Shown piece by piece: positions 34,312-43,292 of a stretch of DNA of 64,000 nt; position 1 is the first letter of the stretch; each line of letters starts with the position of its first letter. Source of the DNA: Chthonomonas sp. UBA1950 (GTDB lineage: Bacteria; Armatimonadota; Fimbriimonadia; Fimbriimonadales; Fimbriimonadaceae); assembly GCA_002336105.1 (NCBI GenBank), contig DDEQ01000004.1, positions 3,395-67,394 of the forward strand, read 5' to 3'. The notes under the pieces are model-generated. The model was not told the origin of the DNA and searched no databases. It saw nothing but the letters and a program-made list of their open reading frames with translations. A program made the translations under genes and the position numbers.

Positions 34312-36426
34312 ATGGCAGCGATCGCGGAAGTACAAACCGTTAATATCACCGTAAACGACATTGAAGTCGCCGTTCCAAAAGGCGAGTTGATCGTTGAAGC
34401 GGTGAAGCGAGTGGGCCTGGAGATTCCAATCTTCTGCTACCACCCAAGAATGAAGCCAGTGGGCATGTGCCGAATGTGCTTGGTTGAGGTTGGCATGAAG
34501 CAACCGGACGGCACTGTCCGAAAAATGCCTAAACCCCAAGCTGCGTGCACACTCCCGGCAAGTGAAGGTCTCGTGATCTACACGGACACCGAGAATGTCC
34601 ACAAGGATCGCCAGGGCGTTCTTGAATTCCTGCTTATCAACCACCCGCTCGACTGCCCTATTTGCGACAAAGGTGGCGAGTGTCCACTTCAGAACAACAC
34701 GCTTTATTACGGCCCATCAACTAGCCGCTATGTCGAAGTCAAACGACACGCAGCCAAGGCTTATCCGCTTTCGAAATACGTCACTCTCGACCTTGAGCGA
34801 TGTATTCAATGTGGTCGATGCGTCCGCTTTACCGAAGAGATTTCTGGCGATGCTGAACTAGCGTTTCGATTCCGCGGCAACGCAATGCAACCTTCGACTT
34901 TTGGACTACTCGATTTCACCAGTAAGTTCAGCGGAAACGTCATCGAGATTTGTCCTGTCGGCGCGTTGACCAACGCAACTTATCGCTTCCGCGCAAGACC
35001 GTGGGACCTACAAACCAAAGAAGGAATCTGCACCGGTTGTAGCAATGGTTGTAACGTCTGGGTTGACTATCGAAACGGTGGCGTTGTCCGCATTAACGGC
35101 AGAACTAATGAGGCTATCAACGAAGAGTGGACCTGCGACAAAGGCAAGTTCGGTTCATCTTGGTTTGGCGGTGGCAACAGAGTTACATCACCTCTATCGC
35201 GAGTTGGCAGTCAACTCGATAAGGTCAGCTGGTCTGACGCATATGCGAACATCGTCACCGAACTAAAAGGAGTTTCGGCAAACGAGGTCGCGGTGCTTGC
35301 TTCGAGCGCGTTCAGTAACGAAGACCTCTACTTACTGAACAAGCTTTTCCGTGAAGTCATTGGAACAAACAATATTGACCATCGCTTCACGAAGACGCTT
35401 CCTACAGCCGCAGACAGAATCGAAGTCAAACTTGGATCGAAGAAATCCCCTTCGACAATTGCCTCCTTCGAGAGCCAAAAAGCAGTCATGGTATTTGGCA
35501 CGAGCCTAGCCGATGACGAGCCCATCCTGTTCCTCAGGGTTCGAAAAGCATGGTCTAACAACGGCGCAAAGGTGATCGTTGCTACCGACTCAGCCACCGA
35601 TGTTGACACTTTCGCAAACGTTGTCTTGCGATATAAGACCGGCACAGCCGCAACTCTAGCTGCTGGTTTGGCATTAGCTGCTGGCGTTAAAGGCGCAGAT
35701 GCCCGATTCACTGCCGCTTACGTTGCCGAACAGACAGGCGTTTCTGCTGAATTGATCGCAGAGGCAGGAAAGATCCTAGCCGAAGATCAAGCGTCGATCG
35801 TCACCACAACTTCGATATACAACGAAGAAGGTGCCCAGACGGCTGTAGACACTCTCGCAAGCATCGCAGTTGGAACAAACGGACGATTTGATCACTTTGG
35901 TTTGGAAGCAAATACCGAAGGCGCTGATCGGCTTGGAATCTTGCCGGATGTACTGCCAGGCGGCTCAGCGGCAAAGCAGGCAGGGTTGAACACACATCAG
36001 ATTCTTGAAGCTTGCGCGAAGGGAGAGATTAAGTTCCTTTGGCTCGCTGGAGTTGATCTTTTCAACACCGGACTAGATCGAACTCTAGTCGAAGCCGCAC
36101 TTGAGAATGTCTCCTTCTTAGTCGTTCAAACGGCATCGCAGTCAGAATCCGTTCCCTTCGCGAGTGTCGTGCTTCCGCTTGCTCCTTCGGTTGAAAGAGA
36201 CGGCTCATACACGAATATCGAGGGACGAGTTCAGTGGCAGGGCGCTGTCCTCCCGGCAAAAGGAGAGGCGAAACCCGCTTGGGCAGCATTTGCGGACCTG
36301 AGCATGAGACTTCAACCAGGTATGCCAGTCTTCAATGCCAAGAACGCGTTCGAGATTTTGACCAAGGAAGTGAGTGGCTTTAACACAACCTTCGAAGCTT
36401 TAGTTGGCGAAGGCGCTGTTCTCTAA
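34312..36426 (+). CDS. nuoG: NADH-quinone oxidoreductase subunit G (complex I)
   Basis: 704-residue iron-sulphur subunit of respiratory complex I. The N-terminal 2Fe-2S domain has FCYHPRMKPVGMCRMC and a later Cys; then the His-liganded cluster motif HPLDCPICDKGGEC, the 4Fe-4S motif CIQCGRC with EICPVGALT, and a molybdopterin-like region. At the start of that region, CTGCSNGC plus a Cys about 33 residues later (EWTCDKGKF) reproduces the N7 cluster ligands found in Thermus and E. coli. Unusual here: no other nuo gene flanks it. The upstream and downstream genes are on the opposite strand. Confidence 0.93.
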   Translation: MAAIAEVQTVNITVNDIEVAVPKGELIVEAVKRVGLEIPIFCYHPRMKPVGMCRMCLVEVGMKQPDGTVRKMPKPQAACTLPASEGLVIYTDTENVHKDRQGVLEFLLINHPLDCPICDKGGECPLQNNTLYYGPSTSRYVEVKRHAAKAYPLSKYVTLDLERCIQCGRCVRFTEEISGDAELAFRFRGNAMQPSTFGLLDFTSKFSGNVIEICPVGALTNATYRFRARPWDLQTKEGICTGCSNGCNVWVDYRNGGVVRINGRTNEAINEEWTCDKGKFGSSWFGGGNRVTSPLSRVGSQLDKVSWSDAYANIVTELKGVSANEVAVLASSAFSNEDLYLLNKLFREVIGTNNIDHRFTKTLPTAADRIEVKLGSKKSPSTIASFESQKAVMVFGTSLADDEPILFLRVRKAWSNNGAKVIVATDSATDVDTFANVVLRYKTGTAATLAAGLALAAGVKGADARFTAAYVAEQTGVSAELIAEAGKILAEDQASIVTTTSIYNEEGAQTAVDTLASIAVGTNGRFDHFGLEANTEGADRLGILPDVLPGGSAAKQAGLNTHQILEACAKGEIKFLWLAGVDLFNTGLDRTLVEAALENVSFLVVQTASQSESVPFASVVLPLAPSVERDGSYTNIEGRVQWQGAVLPAKGEAKPAWAAFADLSMRLQPGMPVFNAKNAFEILTKEVSGFNTTFEALVGEGAVL

Positions 36427-36448
36427 ACCTTTCGTTGTAAGCCACGAG

Positions 36449-37492
36449 CTATGCGGCTCGTGACTTACTTTGCTTTTTCATAGCATACATTTTGCGATCC
36501 GCCGCCTCGCAGAGTTGCTCAAGCGTTTGATTTCCGTTTGCTTCGACGACCCCGTAACTAGTTCCAACACTCAGCGCTACCCCGTTGTGGAAAACTGGTC
36601 TCTTTTGCAGGGATTCATGAAGTGAGTGAAGCATCCCTTCAAGATGCTTCGCTCGAGACGAACAGAGAACTGCAAATTCATCGCCCCCTAATCGCGAAAC
36701 ATAGGCGTCAGAAGACGTTGCCGCCGACAACCTTTGAGAAAAAGCAATCAGAGTTGCATCTCCTGCTGCGTGGCCTTGTGTGTCGTTGATCTGCTTAAAA
36801 CCGTCAAGATCAAGCATTGCTAACGAAAAAACCTTGCCCGATTCACCCGCTTGAATTAGGTACCGAAGCGCCGCTTGTTCGAATGCGGCTCGGTTACCAA
36901 GTTTGGTCAAAGTATCTGTACGACTTTCTTGCCGAGCTTGTTGAAGTTGCACTTCTAGCTTTTCTGTACAGGCTTGAAAGCTCTGCTTAAGGCTAGACTC
37001 CCGTTCTACTTGTCGGGCCAAGACTGATGTGATCGCCTCCACGCCTTTCGCCAAGAGTTGCTTTGCCTCATCCAAGGTTTGGGCGTTGTCTACTCGCTGA
37101 ATTTGATCTTTGAGGACAGTAATATCGCTCGTCGTCTCAGATGCTCCCGCCCCGGCGTCGTGGAGTGTAGTAATCGCCTCGGCCATTGCTGAGCCTAGGT
37201 CTGATATAAGCTTTTCCACTGACTCTCTTTGCTCATCGGCAAACTGGGCTGCGGTATTGCAAACCTGCTTGGAGAATTCGCCAATCTTTTTGACTGACTG
37301 TTTTGATGGCAGGCTAAGCGCGCTCGATTGGAGTTGCGACAGAAACGCGCGTGCAGACGGATCACCGGACCGCAGCACAAACTCTCCCATCGTGAGTGTT
37401 ACCTTGTTGGTGTGTTTGCGCAAGGCCTCGACAGCCTGAGCATCGACTATGGGTTCATCGCCTTGGGTCTTGGCACCGAAAAACAGCTTCAT
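36449..37492 (-). CDS. Diguanylate cyclase (GGDEF) with helical N-terminus
   Basis: 347 residues. An N-terminal 170-residue helical region, probably coiled coil, has no recognised sensor domain. The GGDEF domain (about 180-345) has DTLTKLGNRAAFEQ, LDLDGFKQINDTQGH and LGGDEF, so it should make c-di-GMP. No RxxD inhibitory site is seen five residues before GGDEF. Overall form resembles cytoplasmic cyclases with dimerising helical inputs. Stands between convergent nuoG and fhs. Confidence 0.9.
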   Translation of the reverse strand: MKLFFGAKTQGDEPIVDAQAVEALRKHTNKVTLTMGEFVLRSGDPSARAFLSQLQSSALSLPSKQSVKKIGEFSKQVCNTAAQFADEQRESVEKLISDLGSAMAEAITTLHDAGAGASETTSDITVLKDQIQRVDNAQTLDEAKQLLAKGVEAITSVLARQVERESSLKQSFQACTEKLEVQLQQARQESRTDTLTKLGNRAAFEQAALRYLIQAGESGKVFSLAMLDLDGFKQINDTQGHAAGDATLIAFSQRLSAATSSDAYVSRLGGDEFAVLCSSRAKHLEGMLHSLHESLQKRPVFHNGVALSVGTSYGVVEANGNQTLEQLCEAADRKMYAMKKQSKSRAA

Positions 37493-37548
37493 CTAGCTTA
37501 TGTATCGGTGCCAAACCTCTTGGGTCTACAGAAGGATCTCGCCCAAAC

Positions 37549-39180
37549 CTAAAACAACCCGGTAATTCGACCGTCTTTGTTTACATCAATGTTAAATGCG
37601 GCCGGATTCTTACCAAGTCCTGGCATTCGCATGATGTCACCAGAGATGGCTACGAGGAATCCAGCACCAGCAGAGATTTTAAGGTCACGAATGCGAACTT
37701 TGAACCGAGTCGGAGCATTGAGCTTAGTCGCGTCGTCGCTTAAGCTGTACTGAGTCTTTGCAACGCAGACAGGAAGTGAGCCATATCCGTGCAACTTTGC
37801 CCACTCTAGAGTCTTCTTAACTTCATCAGAGAGCTCGAAACCATCTCCACCGTAAGCCTTTCGAACGATGTTGTCGAGCTTGGTTTCAAAAGCGTCGGTA
37901 TCGCTATAGAGAGGCCTGAATTGCGACTTTGTGTTGCATGCAGTGACGACTTCTTCAGCTAATGATGTGCAACCGTTACCGCCTTCTCCCCATGGATTAC
38001 TGAGCACTACTTTGAGGTCATCGGCCTTACACAGCTTGTTCATAGTCTCAAAATCAGTTTCTGAGTCATCCGCAAACCGGTTAATCGCGACAACCAGCGG
38101 CGGGCCGTAATGCTTCAAGTGGCGAGCATGGCGAGCTAAATTTTGGTACCCCAACTCAAGGTCCCCTCCGCCATGATGCTTCAGAGCCCGAATCGTCGCG
38201 ACGAGAACTATTGCGTCAGGTCCTCGTCCAAGCCGAGGGCAGACAATATTGAGAAATTTCTCTGCTCCAAGATCGGAAGCAAAGCCCGCTTCCGTAACTG
38301 TATATTCGGCCAGTCCCAGACCACACTCGGTGCTAACGAGAGATGAGCACCCATGCGCAATGTTGCCAAACGGACCGCCGTGAACTAGCGCAAGCCCTCC
38401 CTCAACGGTTTGGACAATGTTGGGGCGTATGGCGTCTCTCAGCAGGGCCGTCATCGCACCATGAGCGATAATGTCTCTCGCCCTTACCGGCTGTCGGTTC
38501 ACCGTATTTCCGATCAATAGGTTGCCCAGTCTCTGCTTTAGATCGTTGATATCTCGACTTAGACAGAGAACCGCCATCACCTCGCTTGCAGGCGTTATAA
38601 CGACGGATCCTTCTCGAACCGGGCCGTTAGCTCTTCCGCCCAGGCCAGTGATGATACTTCTCAACGCGCGGTCATTCATATCAACCGTGCGAGGCCATGT
38701 ATCGACTCGAGTATCGATGTTCATCACGTTACCGTGATGAACATGAGCATCCAGTAGCGCACTTAGTAAGTTGTGGGCGGCCGATATAGCAGGAAAATCT
38801 CCGTTAAAGAAGAGGTTGATGTCCTCCATCGGAAGCACTTGGCTATACCCACCTCCGCAAGCACCGCCTTTCACCCCAAAAATGGGACCCAGTGCAGGCT
38901 CTCGCGTTGCTGAAACTGCCTGCTTTCCAATCTTGTTCAGTCCCTGCGTCAAACCAATCGTGACTGTCGTTTTCCCTTCACCAGACGGAGTCGGGGTGAT
39001 TGCAGTCACCAGAACAAGCTTTCCGTTCTGCTGATGCGTCAGTCGCTGAACTCCCTCGGTGGTCAGCTTTCCTTTGAACCGTCCGAGCGGTTCGTAATCT
39101 TGTTCTGAGAGATGAAATGCATCTGCGACTTCGCTGATGGGGCGCAACTTCGCAGCCTGAGCGATCTCCAGGTTCGTCAT
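37549..39180 (-). CDS. fhs: Formate--tetrahydrofolate ligase
   Basis: Makes 10-formyl-THF from formate, THF and ATP in one-carbon metabolism. 543 residues, full length. The ATP loop TPSGEGKTTVTIGLTQGL and the conserved EPALGPIFGVKGGACGGGYSQV are clear; so is HGGPFGNIAHGCSS. Start at ATG 39180 fits the family; an in-frame TTG two codons earlier is less likely. Single gene, convergent neighbours absent; GH43 ends 75 bases upstream on the same strand. Confidence 0.96.
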   Translation of the reverse strand: MTNLEIAQAAKLRPISEVADAFHLSEQDYEPLGRFKGKLTTEGVQRLTHQQNGKLVLVTAITPTPSGEGKTTVTIGLTQGLNKIGKQAVSATREPALGPIFGVKGGACGGGYSQVLPMEDINLFFNGDFPAISAAHNLLSALLDAHVHHGNVMNIDTRVDTWPRTVDMNDRALRSIITGLGGRANGPVREGSVVITPASEVMAVLCLSRDINDLKQRLGNLLIGNTVNRQPVRARDIIAHGAMTALLRDAIRPNIVQTVEGGLALVHGGPFGNIAHGCSSLVSTECGLGLAEYTVTEAGFASDLGAEKFLNIVCPRLGRGPDAIVLVATIRALKHHGGGDLELGYQNLARHARHLKHYGPPLVVAINRFADDSETDFETMNKLCKADDLKVVLSNPWGEGGNGCTSLAEEVVTACNTKSQFRPLYSDTDAFETKLDNIVRKAYGGDGFELSDEVKKTLEWAKLHGYGSLPVCVAKTQYSLSDDATKLNAPTRFKVRIRDLKISAGAGFLVAISGDIMRMPGLGKNPAAFNIDVNKDGRITGLF

Positions 39181-39254
39181 GCCCAAGTGTTACCAGTTAT
39201 TGTTAAGATAAAGTCGCGTCTTGCTTCCGAATTTGTGAGAATGCCTATCCTTCT

Positions 39255-40220
39255 TCAAAGCAAAATCGACTGCTCTGAGGTTGATGGGCCAGCCACTTTA
39301 GGAATGTCCCCTGACCAGACCACCGGATCGATGCGCATGAGCCTGGCGGTCCTTTCGGTATTCCAAGCGTGATACACCGCAAAGATCGAATCGCCGTCTG
39401 GGCCGACCACAAACGAGTTATGTCCAGGTCCGAGCACTTGGCCTGGAATCGTAGCTAACACTCGCGGATGCTCAGCAGCTGAGTTGGAATACGGCCCCAG
39501 CGGATGATCAGCTACGACGTAGTCCACACCGTAGGTTTCGTTCTGCCAATTACCACCACTGTAAAAAACGTACAGTTTGCCGTTCCTAAAGATTGTCGCC
39601 GGGCCTTCAAGTGTGTGCCAGTCGTAACGCGAATCATAGATAGCTCGCTGACTCTCAAACATCTGCCACGGCTGAGATGCTCGCGCCACAACGGTAGGTT
39701 TCCCGGCCAGTCGGTATGCCGAGATCAGTTCATCGACGACGATGCTCGTTCCAGGTCGGGCGGTGTCCAAGAGATCGGTCGCGTAGAAAAGATACCGCGT
39801 GCCATCAGAATGCACATAGACATGCGCGTCAATCGCAAATGCCAGATCTTCGGTTGAGATTTGACAGATATCCTCGTATGGCCCCTCTGGCTTGCTCGAC
39901 TTAGCTAGCCGAATGTGATGCCCCTTGTCACCAAATCCGACTGAGTAATACATGTGAAACTCGCCCTCAAATTGGGTGATTTCTGGTGCCCAAAATGATC
40001 CGGTTTCATACCCGGCCGGTTTACGAAGAGCAAAAGAAACTGGCTGCCAATCGGTGAGGTCTGTCGAGTGCAACACCTGGAACACAAACCCGTCTGGATC
40101 CTCTTCATCTGCGCCTGTTCCCACGGCATAATATTGATCGCTAACTTTGAAAGCAAACGGATCAGCGAAATACCGGTGATAAACCGGGTTTACATAGGCT
40201 TTTTGCGATACTGTTTGCAT
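39255..40220 (-). CDS. Glycoside hydrolase family 43
   Basis: 321-residue five-bladed propeller, probably an arabinofuranosidase or xylosidase acting on plant arabinans or xylans. Catalytic base Asp20 in FADPF, pKa-modulating Asp in AIDAHVY, acid Glu about 205 in LEGPATIF. No signal peptide, so it is cytoplasmic and would act on imported oligosaccharides. AGGTG lies 6 bases before the ATG. Divergent from an ArsR-type regulator with a palindrome between them, so that regulator probably controls it. Confidence 0.9.
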   Translation of the reverse strand: MQTVSQKAYVNPVYHRYFADPFAFKVSDQYYAVGTGADEEDPDGFVFQVLHSTDLTDWQPVSFALRKPAGYETGSFWAPEITQFEGEFHMYYSVGFGDKGHHIRLAKSSKPEGPYEDICQISTEDLAFAIDAHVYVHSDGTRYLFYATDLLDTARPGTSIVVDELISAYRLAGKPTVVARASQPWQMFESQRAIYDSRYDWHTLEGPATIFRNGKLYVFYSGGNWQNETYGVDYVVADHPLGPYSNSAAEHPRVLATIPGQVLGPGHNSFVVGPDGDSIFAVYHAWNTERTARLMRIDPVVWSGDIPKVAGPSTSEQSILL

Positions 40221-40281
40221 TGATTACACCTATTTCAGCTTCAAACCTGAATCTAAGGGGAATATTCTCAATGATTTTTTC

Positions 40282-40306
40282 ATTATCATCGTTATTCCGT
40301 GATAAT
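40282..40306. promoter_or_regulatory. Palindromic operator candidate between GH43 and ArsR-type genes
   Basis: ATTATCA (40282-40288) and TGATAAT (40300-40306) with an 11-base spacer, 18 bases between arm centres. It lies in the 145-base divergent gap, the expected place for an autoregulatory site of the winged-helix regulator. Confidence 0.5.
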
Positions 40307-40365
40307 ATAGCACAGTGCCTTTATAAACGGCACACGCGATTTTTCAAGGTTGAAGGTCAAAGTCG

Positions 40366-41367
40366 ATGAGCAGTCGAGTCGAATCACACTATCTCTCCGT
40401 TTGCGGGGGAGAAAACGCCGAGGTTTTCAAAGCACTCGGCTCAGAGACTCGTCTCGAAATCCTATCTTTACTTGTCTCCGGCGATCGAAACATCAACGAG
40501 ATTTGCCTTCATATGAACCTGTCGCAACCGACAGTAAGCAAGCACATTCAGATTTTGGAGCAGGTCGGCCTCATTGTTAGCGAGTACATGCCCGGCACTC
40601 AAGGCATGCAAAAGCGTTGCCGACTTCGCTACGGTCAGATGATCGTAGGCTTCGAAAGTGTTGGAGAATCCGAAGAGAGACTTGAAGAGGTTTCAATGCC
40701 AGTTGGACTATATAGTCTTGCTGAGGCATTTCCTCAGTGCGGTTTAGCCAACCGCGAGAAAATCATCGGGTTTCTTGACGTTCCTCAATCCTTCCTTGAT
40801 CCGGATCGAGCCAGCGCCGAGATCTTGTGGATGGCAGATGGATTTGTCGAATACATCTTCCCTAACACTCTTCCGATGACCACTGAAATATTGCGGATGG
40901 AGTTTATCTGTGAAGCTTGTTCCGAAGCTCCAAACTACAACCACGATTGGCCGTCTGACATCACCCTTTGGGTGAACAACACCGAGGTAGGAACTTGGAC
41001 GAGCCCAGGGGATTTTGGCGCAAAGCGCGGTGCGCTCAACCCGAGTTGGTGGATCGACCACATGTCGCAATACGGCGCACTCAAGATTTGGGCCATCGAC
41101 CGGGAAGGTTCCTCGCTGGACGGCAATCCACTATCAAACATTACGCTTGCGGATGCAAACGTCAAGCCTAACCAACCGATCCGCCTACGACTCGGCGTCA
41201 AACGTGACGCTATGCACCGGGGCGGTTTTAACCTCTTCGGCAAGGGTTTCGGCAACTATGCCCAAGACCTTGTCTTACGACTTCACTATGTAATGAATTC
41301 TACTGAACGTGAAAAATGTGCCGTCATCCGGTCATTTACTAACGACTTCGAGCCTCGAAATCCATGA
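40366..41367 (+). CDS. ArsR-type transcriptional regulator with large C-terminal domain
   Basis: 333 residues. The winged helix (about 18-95) has VFKALGSETRLEILSLL and the recognition helix LSQPTVSKHIQILEQVGLI. The remaining 230 residues form a second domain, not metal-binding ArsR-like, with paired beta segments (TEILRMEFICEACSE, ITLWVNNTEVG, PIRLRLGVK). Similar ArsR-plus-sandwich regulators occur beside arabinofuranosidase genes, so a carbohydrate effector is likely. Divergent to GH43. The prepilin gene begins 28 bases after its stop, so they may be co-transcribed. Confidence 0.85.
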   Translation: MSSRVESHYLSVCGGENAEVFKALGSETRLEILSLLVSGDRNINEICLHMNLSQPTVSKHIQILEQVGLIVSEYMPGTQGMQKRCRLRYGQMIVGFESVGESEERLEEVSMPVGLYSLAEAFPQCGLANREKIIGFLDVPQSFLDPDRASAEILWMADGFVEYIFPNTLPMTTEILRMEFICEACSEAPNYNHDWPSDITLWVNNTEVGTWTSPGDFGAKRGALNPSWWIDHMSQYGALKIWAIDREGSSLDGNPLSNITLADANVKPNQPIRLRLGVKRDAMHRGGFNLFGKGFGNYAQDLVLRLHYVMNSTEREKCAVIRSFTNDFEPRNP

Positions 41368-41395
41368 CGATAGCAACTCACCGACGAGTAATCCT

Positions 41396-42277
41396 ATGAA
41401 ATCACGAGCATTTACACTCATTGAACTTTTAGTCGTTATCGCGATCATCGCGATCCTCGCTGCAATTCTTTTTCCAGTCTTTGCACAGGCAAAGGCTGCT
41501 GCCAAGAAAGCATCAGATCTTAGCAACATAAAACAGCTATCAACAGCGTCGATTTTATATTTACAAGACTCAGATGACAACTTCGTGGCTAACGGCGAAG
41601 GAATGTTGCCGTCAAATGCCGGCAACTGGGCAACGATGGAACCGTATACAGGTCAAAGCGACTTTTATGGCAACCCATATGGAGCTGGAGCTGGCGGAAA
41701 CCCACCAAACCAGGCTCCTCTAGGGTTTATGGACCCGGCGGCAGTACAAAACTGGGGTCGAGAGACATTTCCCTACGTGAAGAGCATGGACATGTTCGTG
41801 AGTCCAAGCGCGTCAAACGATAGCGATCCAAAATGGGCTCCCTCGAAGACTCCAGGTGCTGGGCGCACGAGCTACCTTTTCAATGGGTGCGTTAGCCGTC
41901 TGTCTCAAACGGCCATCAGCAAACCAGCCGATATCGTCATCTTCCAAGATCGTGCCACGACTGTAAAAGAGGCAATTGTGTCTCCGCGCCGATCCTACTT
42001 CACAGATGGTGCAAAGCATGCCAACGATGCCGACATCGCTTGGGCTGGCTTCAACTTCTCGAAAGGCGGCAATTACGGATTTGCAGATGGACACGCGAAA
42101 TTCATCAAACGCAAGGCTCTGAAGTTTAAGCAGTTAGGTTACTTCGAGTGGGTCTATATGGACAGCCGAGGTCGATGGATTAGCCCAGACGAAAACCCAA
42201 CCATGGATTCAGATCCAGAGAAAGGCCAAAACTACTGGGGCACATGGGGCCAGTGCGATGCCGCCCAAGTCCCCTAG
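41396..42277 (+). CDS. H-x9-DG type prepilin-like protein (type IV pilus/T2S-like)
   Basis: 293 residues. Start set at ATG 41396, giving leader MKSRA directly before FTLIELLVVIAI; residue -1 is Ala rather than Gly. After the N-terminal helix (LAAILFPVFAQAK), the outer domain has SNIKQLSTASILYLQDSDD and the closing GGNYGFADGHAKF. It is expected to be processed by a prepilin peptidase and displayed or assembled. Followed 18 bases later by a small lipoprotein gene. Three such genes in 17 kb suggest a variable family of surface proteins rather than a main pilin. Confidence 0.88.
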   Translation: MKSRAFTLIELLVVIAIIAILAAILFPVFAQAKAAAKKASDLSNIKQLSTASILYLQDSDDNFVANGEGMLPSNAGNWATMEPYTGQSDFYGNPYGAGAGGNPPNQAPLGFMDPAAVQNWGRETFPYVKSMDMFVSPSASNDSDPKWAPSKTPGAGRTSYLFNGCVSRLSQTAISKPADIVIFQDRATTVKEAIVSPRRSYFTDGAKHANDADIAWAGFNFSKGGNYGFADGHAKFIKRKALKFKQLGYFEWVYMDSRGRWISPDENPTMDSDPEKGQNYWGTWGQCDAAQVP

Positions 42278-42295
42278 TCCGGAACGAACTGAACC

Positions 42296-42475
42296 ATGAA
42301 ACGAAATTTTCTCATTGCCTTTGGTCTAGCTCTCACGAGTTTGTTCGTGGTCGGTTGCTCTGTGGATGAAAATCCGGTCACTCCTGAAAAAATGCAGGAA
42401 ATCCGAAAGAAAGAAGCGGACGAACGAGCGAACTATCATCCAGATACAGGCACACCAAAACCTGAGACTCGATAA
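42296..42475 (+). CDS. Small lipoprotein paired with prepilin
   Basis: 59-residue protein. Signal peptide with lipobox VVGC: Lys-Arg at 2-3, hydrophobic 5-19, Cys21. The mature part is short and charged (TPEKMQEIRKKEADE) and ends TGTPKPETR. The TPE(K/E)-helix resembles that of the lipoprotein after the third prepilin at 59.3 kb. It lies 18 bases after the prepilin stop and is closed by a terminator, so the two are one transcript. Function unknown. Confidence 0.75.
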   Translation: MKRNFLIAFGLALTSLFVVGCSVDENPVTPEKMQEIRKKEADERANYHPDTGTPKPETR

Positions 42476-42484
42476 CAACCGATT

Positions 42485-42519
42485 GGCCCTGTCTCTGAGC
42501 AGGCGGCAGGGTCTTTTTT
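42485..42519 (+). terminator. Rho-independent terminator after prepilin-lipoprotein pair
   Basis: GGCCCTG (42485-42491) pairs with CAGGGTC (42507-42513, one G-T), then TTTTTT. The T-run overlaps the convergent mntR stop. Confidence 0.75.
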
Positions 42520-42931
42520 AGGATTTAACAAATCGCCTCATCGCGGCGAGCGTTTCCAAACTGACATGATGTTCGATGCCTTCAGCATCGGTCTCCGCAA
42601 TCGATTCTGGAACGCCTAAAGCGATGAGGAAACTCAACACCAATGCGTGCCGGGCTCTTGCTTCCGAAGCGAGCGCGGAACCCTTTTCAGTGAGAAAGAT
42701 GCTTCGATAGGGTTGAGAAGTGACTAGACCTTCTCGCTGGAGCCTCTGAACCGTTTTCGAAACCGAAACGTGGGTAATCCCTAAACGTTCTGCTAGATCC
42801 ACCGCCCGCGCTTCTCCAGTCTCACTGATCAGATTCTCGATGAGCTCGACATAATCTTCTGCCGTTTCGCGGCTATGATCGTCGCGAGTCCGTTGAAATC
42901 GATTGGTCGGTTTGGCGGCGGGTTTCGTCAC
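42518..42931 (-). CDS. mntR: MntR-like manganese-responsive regulator (DtxR family)
   Basis: 137 residues, GTG start. Winged helix: AEDYVELIENLISETGEAR, AVDLAERLGITHVSVSKT, LTEKGSALA, then the dimerisation helix region with HALVLSFLIALGVPE and metal-ligand candidates DAEGIEHHVS. The pattern matches the proteobacterial-type MntR. Predicted to repress manganese import genes when Mn2+ is high. No mntH or ABC importer is in the window. TATCCT lies 10 bases before the start. Confidence 0.88.
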   Translation of the reverse strand: MTKPAAKPTNRFQRTRDDHSRETAEDYVELIENLISETGEARAVDLAERLGITHVSVSKTVQRLQREGLVTSQPYRSIFLTEKGSALASEARARHALVLSFLIALGVPESIAETDAEGIEHHVSLETLAAMRRFVKS

Positions 42932-43292
42932 TATCCAATTGAGGATATCTTGCGAACTGCTTCTATTGTTAGAGAACGTCCAACCATTGGCTGAAATTGC
43001 TTTAGGATTCCCAGCCTTGAACTGAAAGCAAGATCACTGGATCGGGATGCTGGCCCTTGAGAAGAGGACATCCGAGTTTGACACCGATCTACCCTTCTCC
43101 TTGGCTACTGGCTTCAAAAGCTTACATGTACCCTGTGATCATCTATCGCAAACCAGCAACGAGATCTTACGCGAGAGAATCGATCTGATCCCTTGGTAGC
43201 TGAGTTAGCCTGAATGCTAGTAGCTTCGCTGACGCTAATGTTAAGAAAGCAGGCAATTGACATAGCCATACCCCCTATAGGTATATTTCGCT
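42932..43292. other. 361-base intergenic region
   Basis: Between divergent mntR and the second prepilin. I see no gene or RNA here and no open frame of note on either strand. It holds the mntR -10 near one end and the prepilin promoter at the other, including the palindrome CCTATAGG at about 43274-43281. Confidence 0.5.
43257..43287 (+). promoter_or_regulatory. Promoter of second prepilin gene
   Basis: Exact -35 TTGACA (43257-43262) and TATATT (43282-43287) with a long 19-base spacer. The ATG follows the -10 by only 5 bases, so the transcript has essentially no leader. Confidence 0.55.

Noticed and set aside
39181..39254. A THF or purine-type riboswitch before fhs
   Set aside because: Only 74 bases separate fhs from GH43 and none of the conserved motifs is visible.
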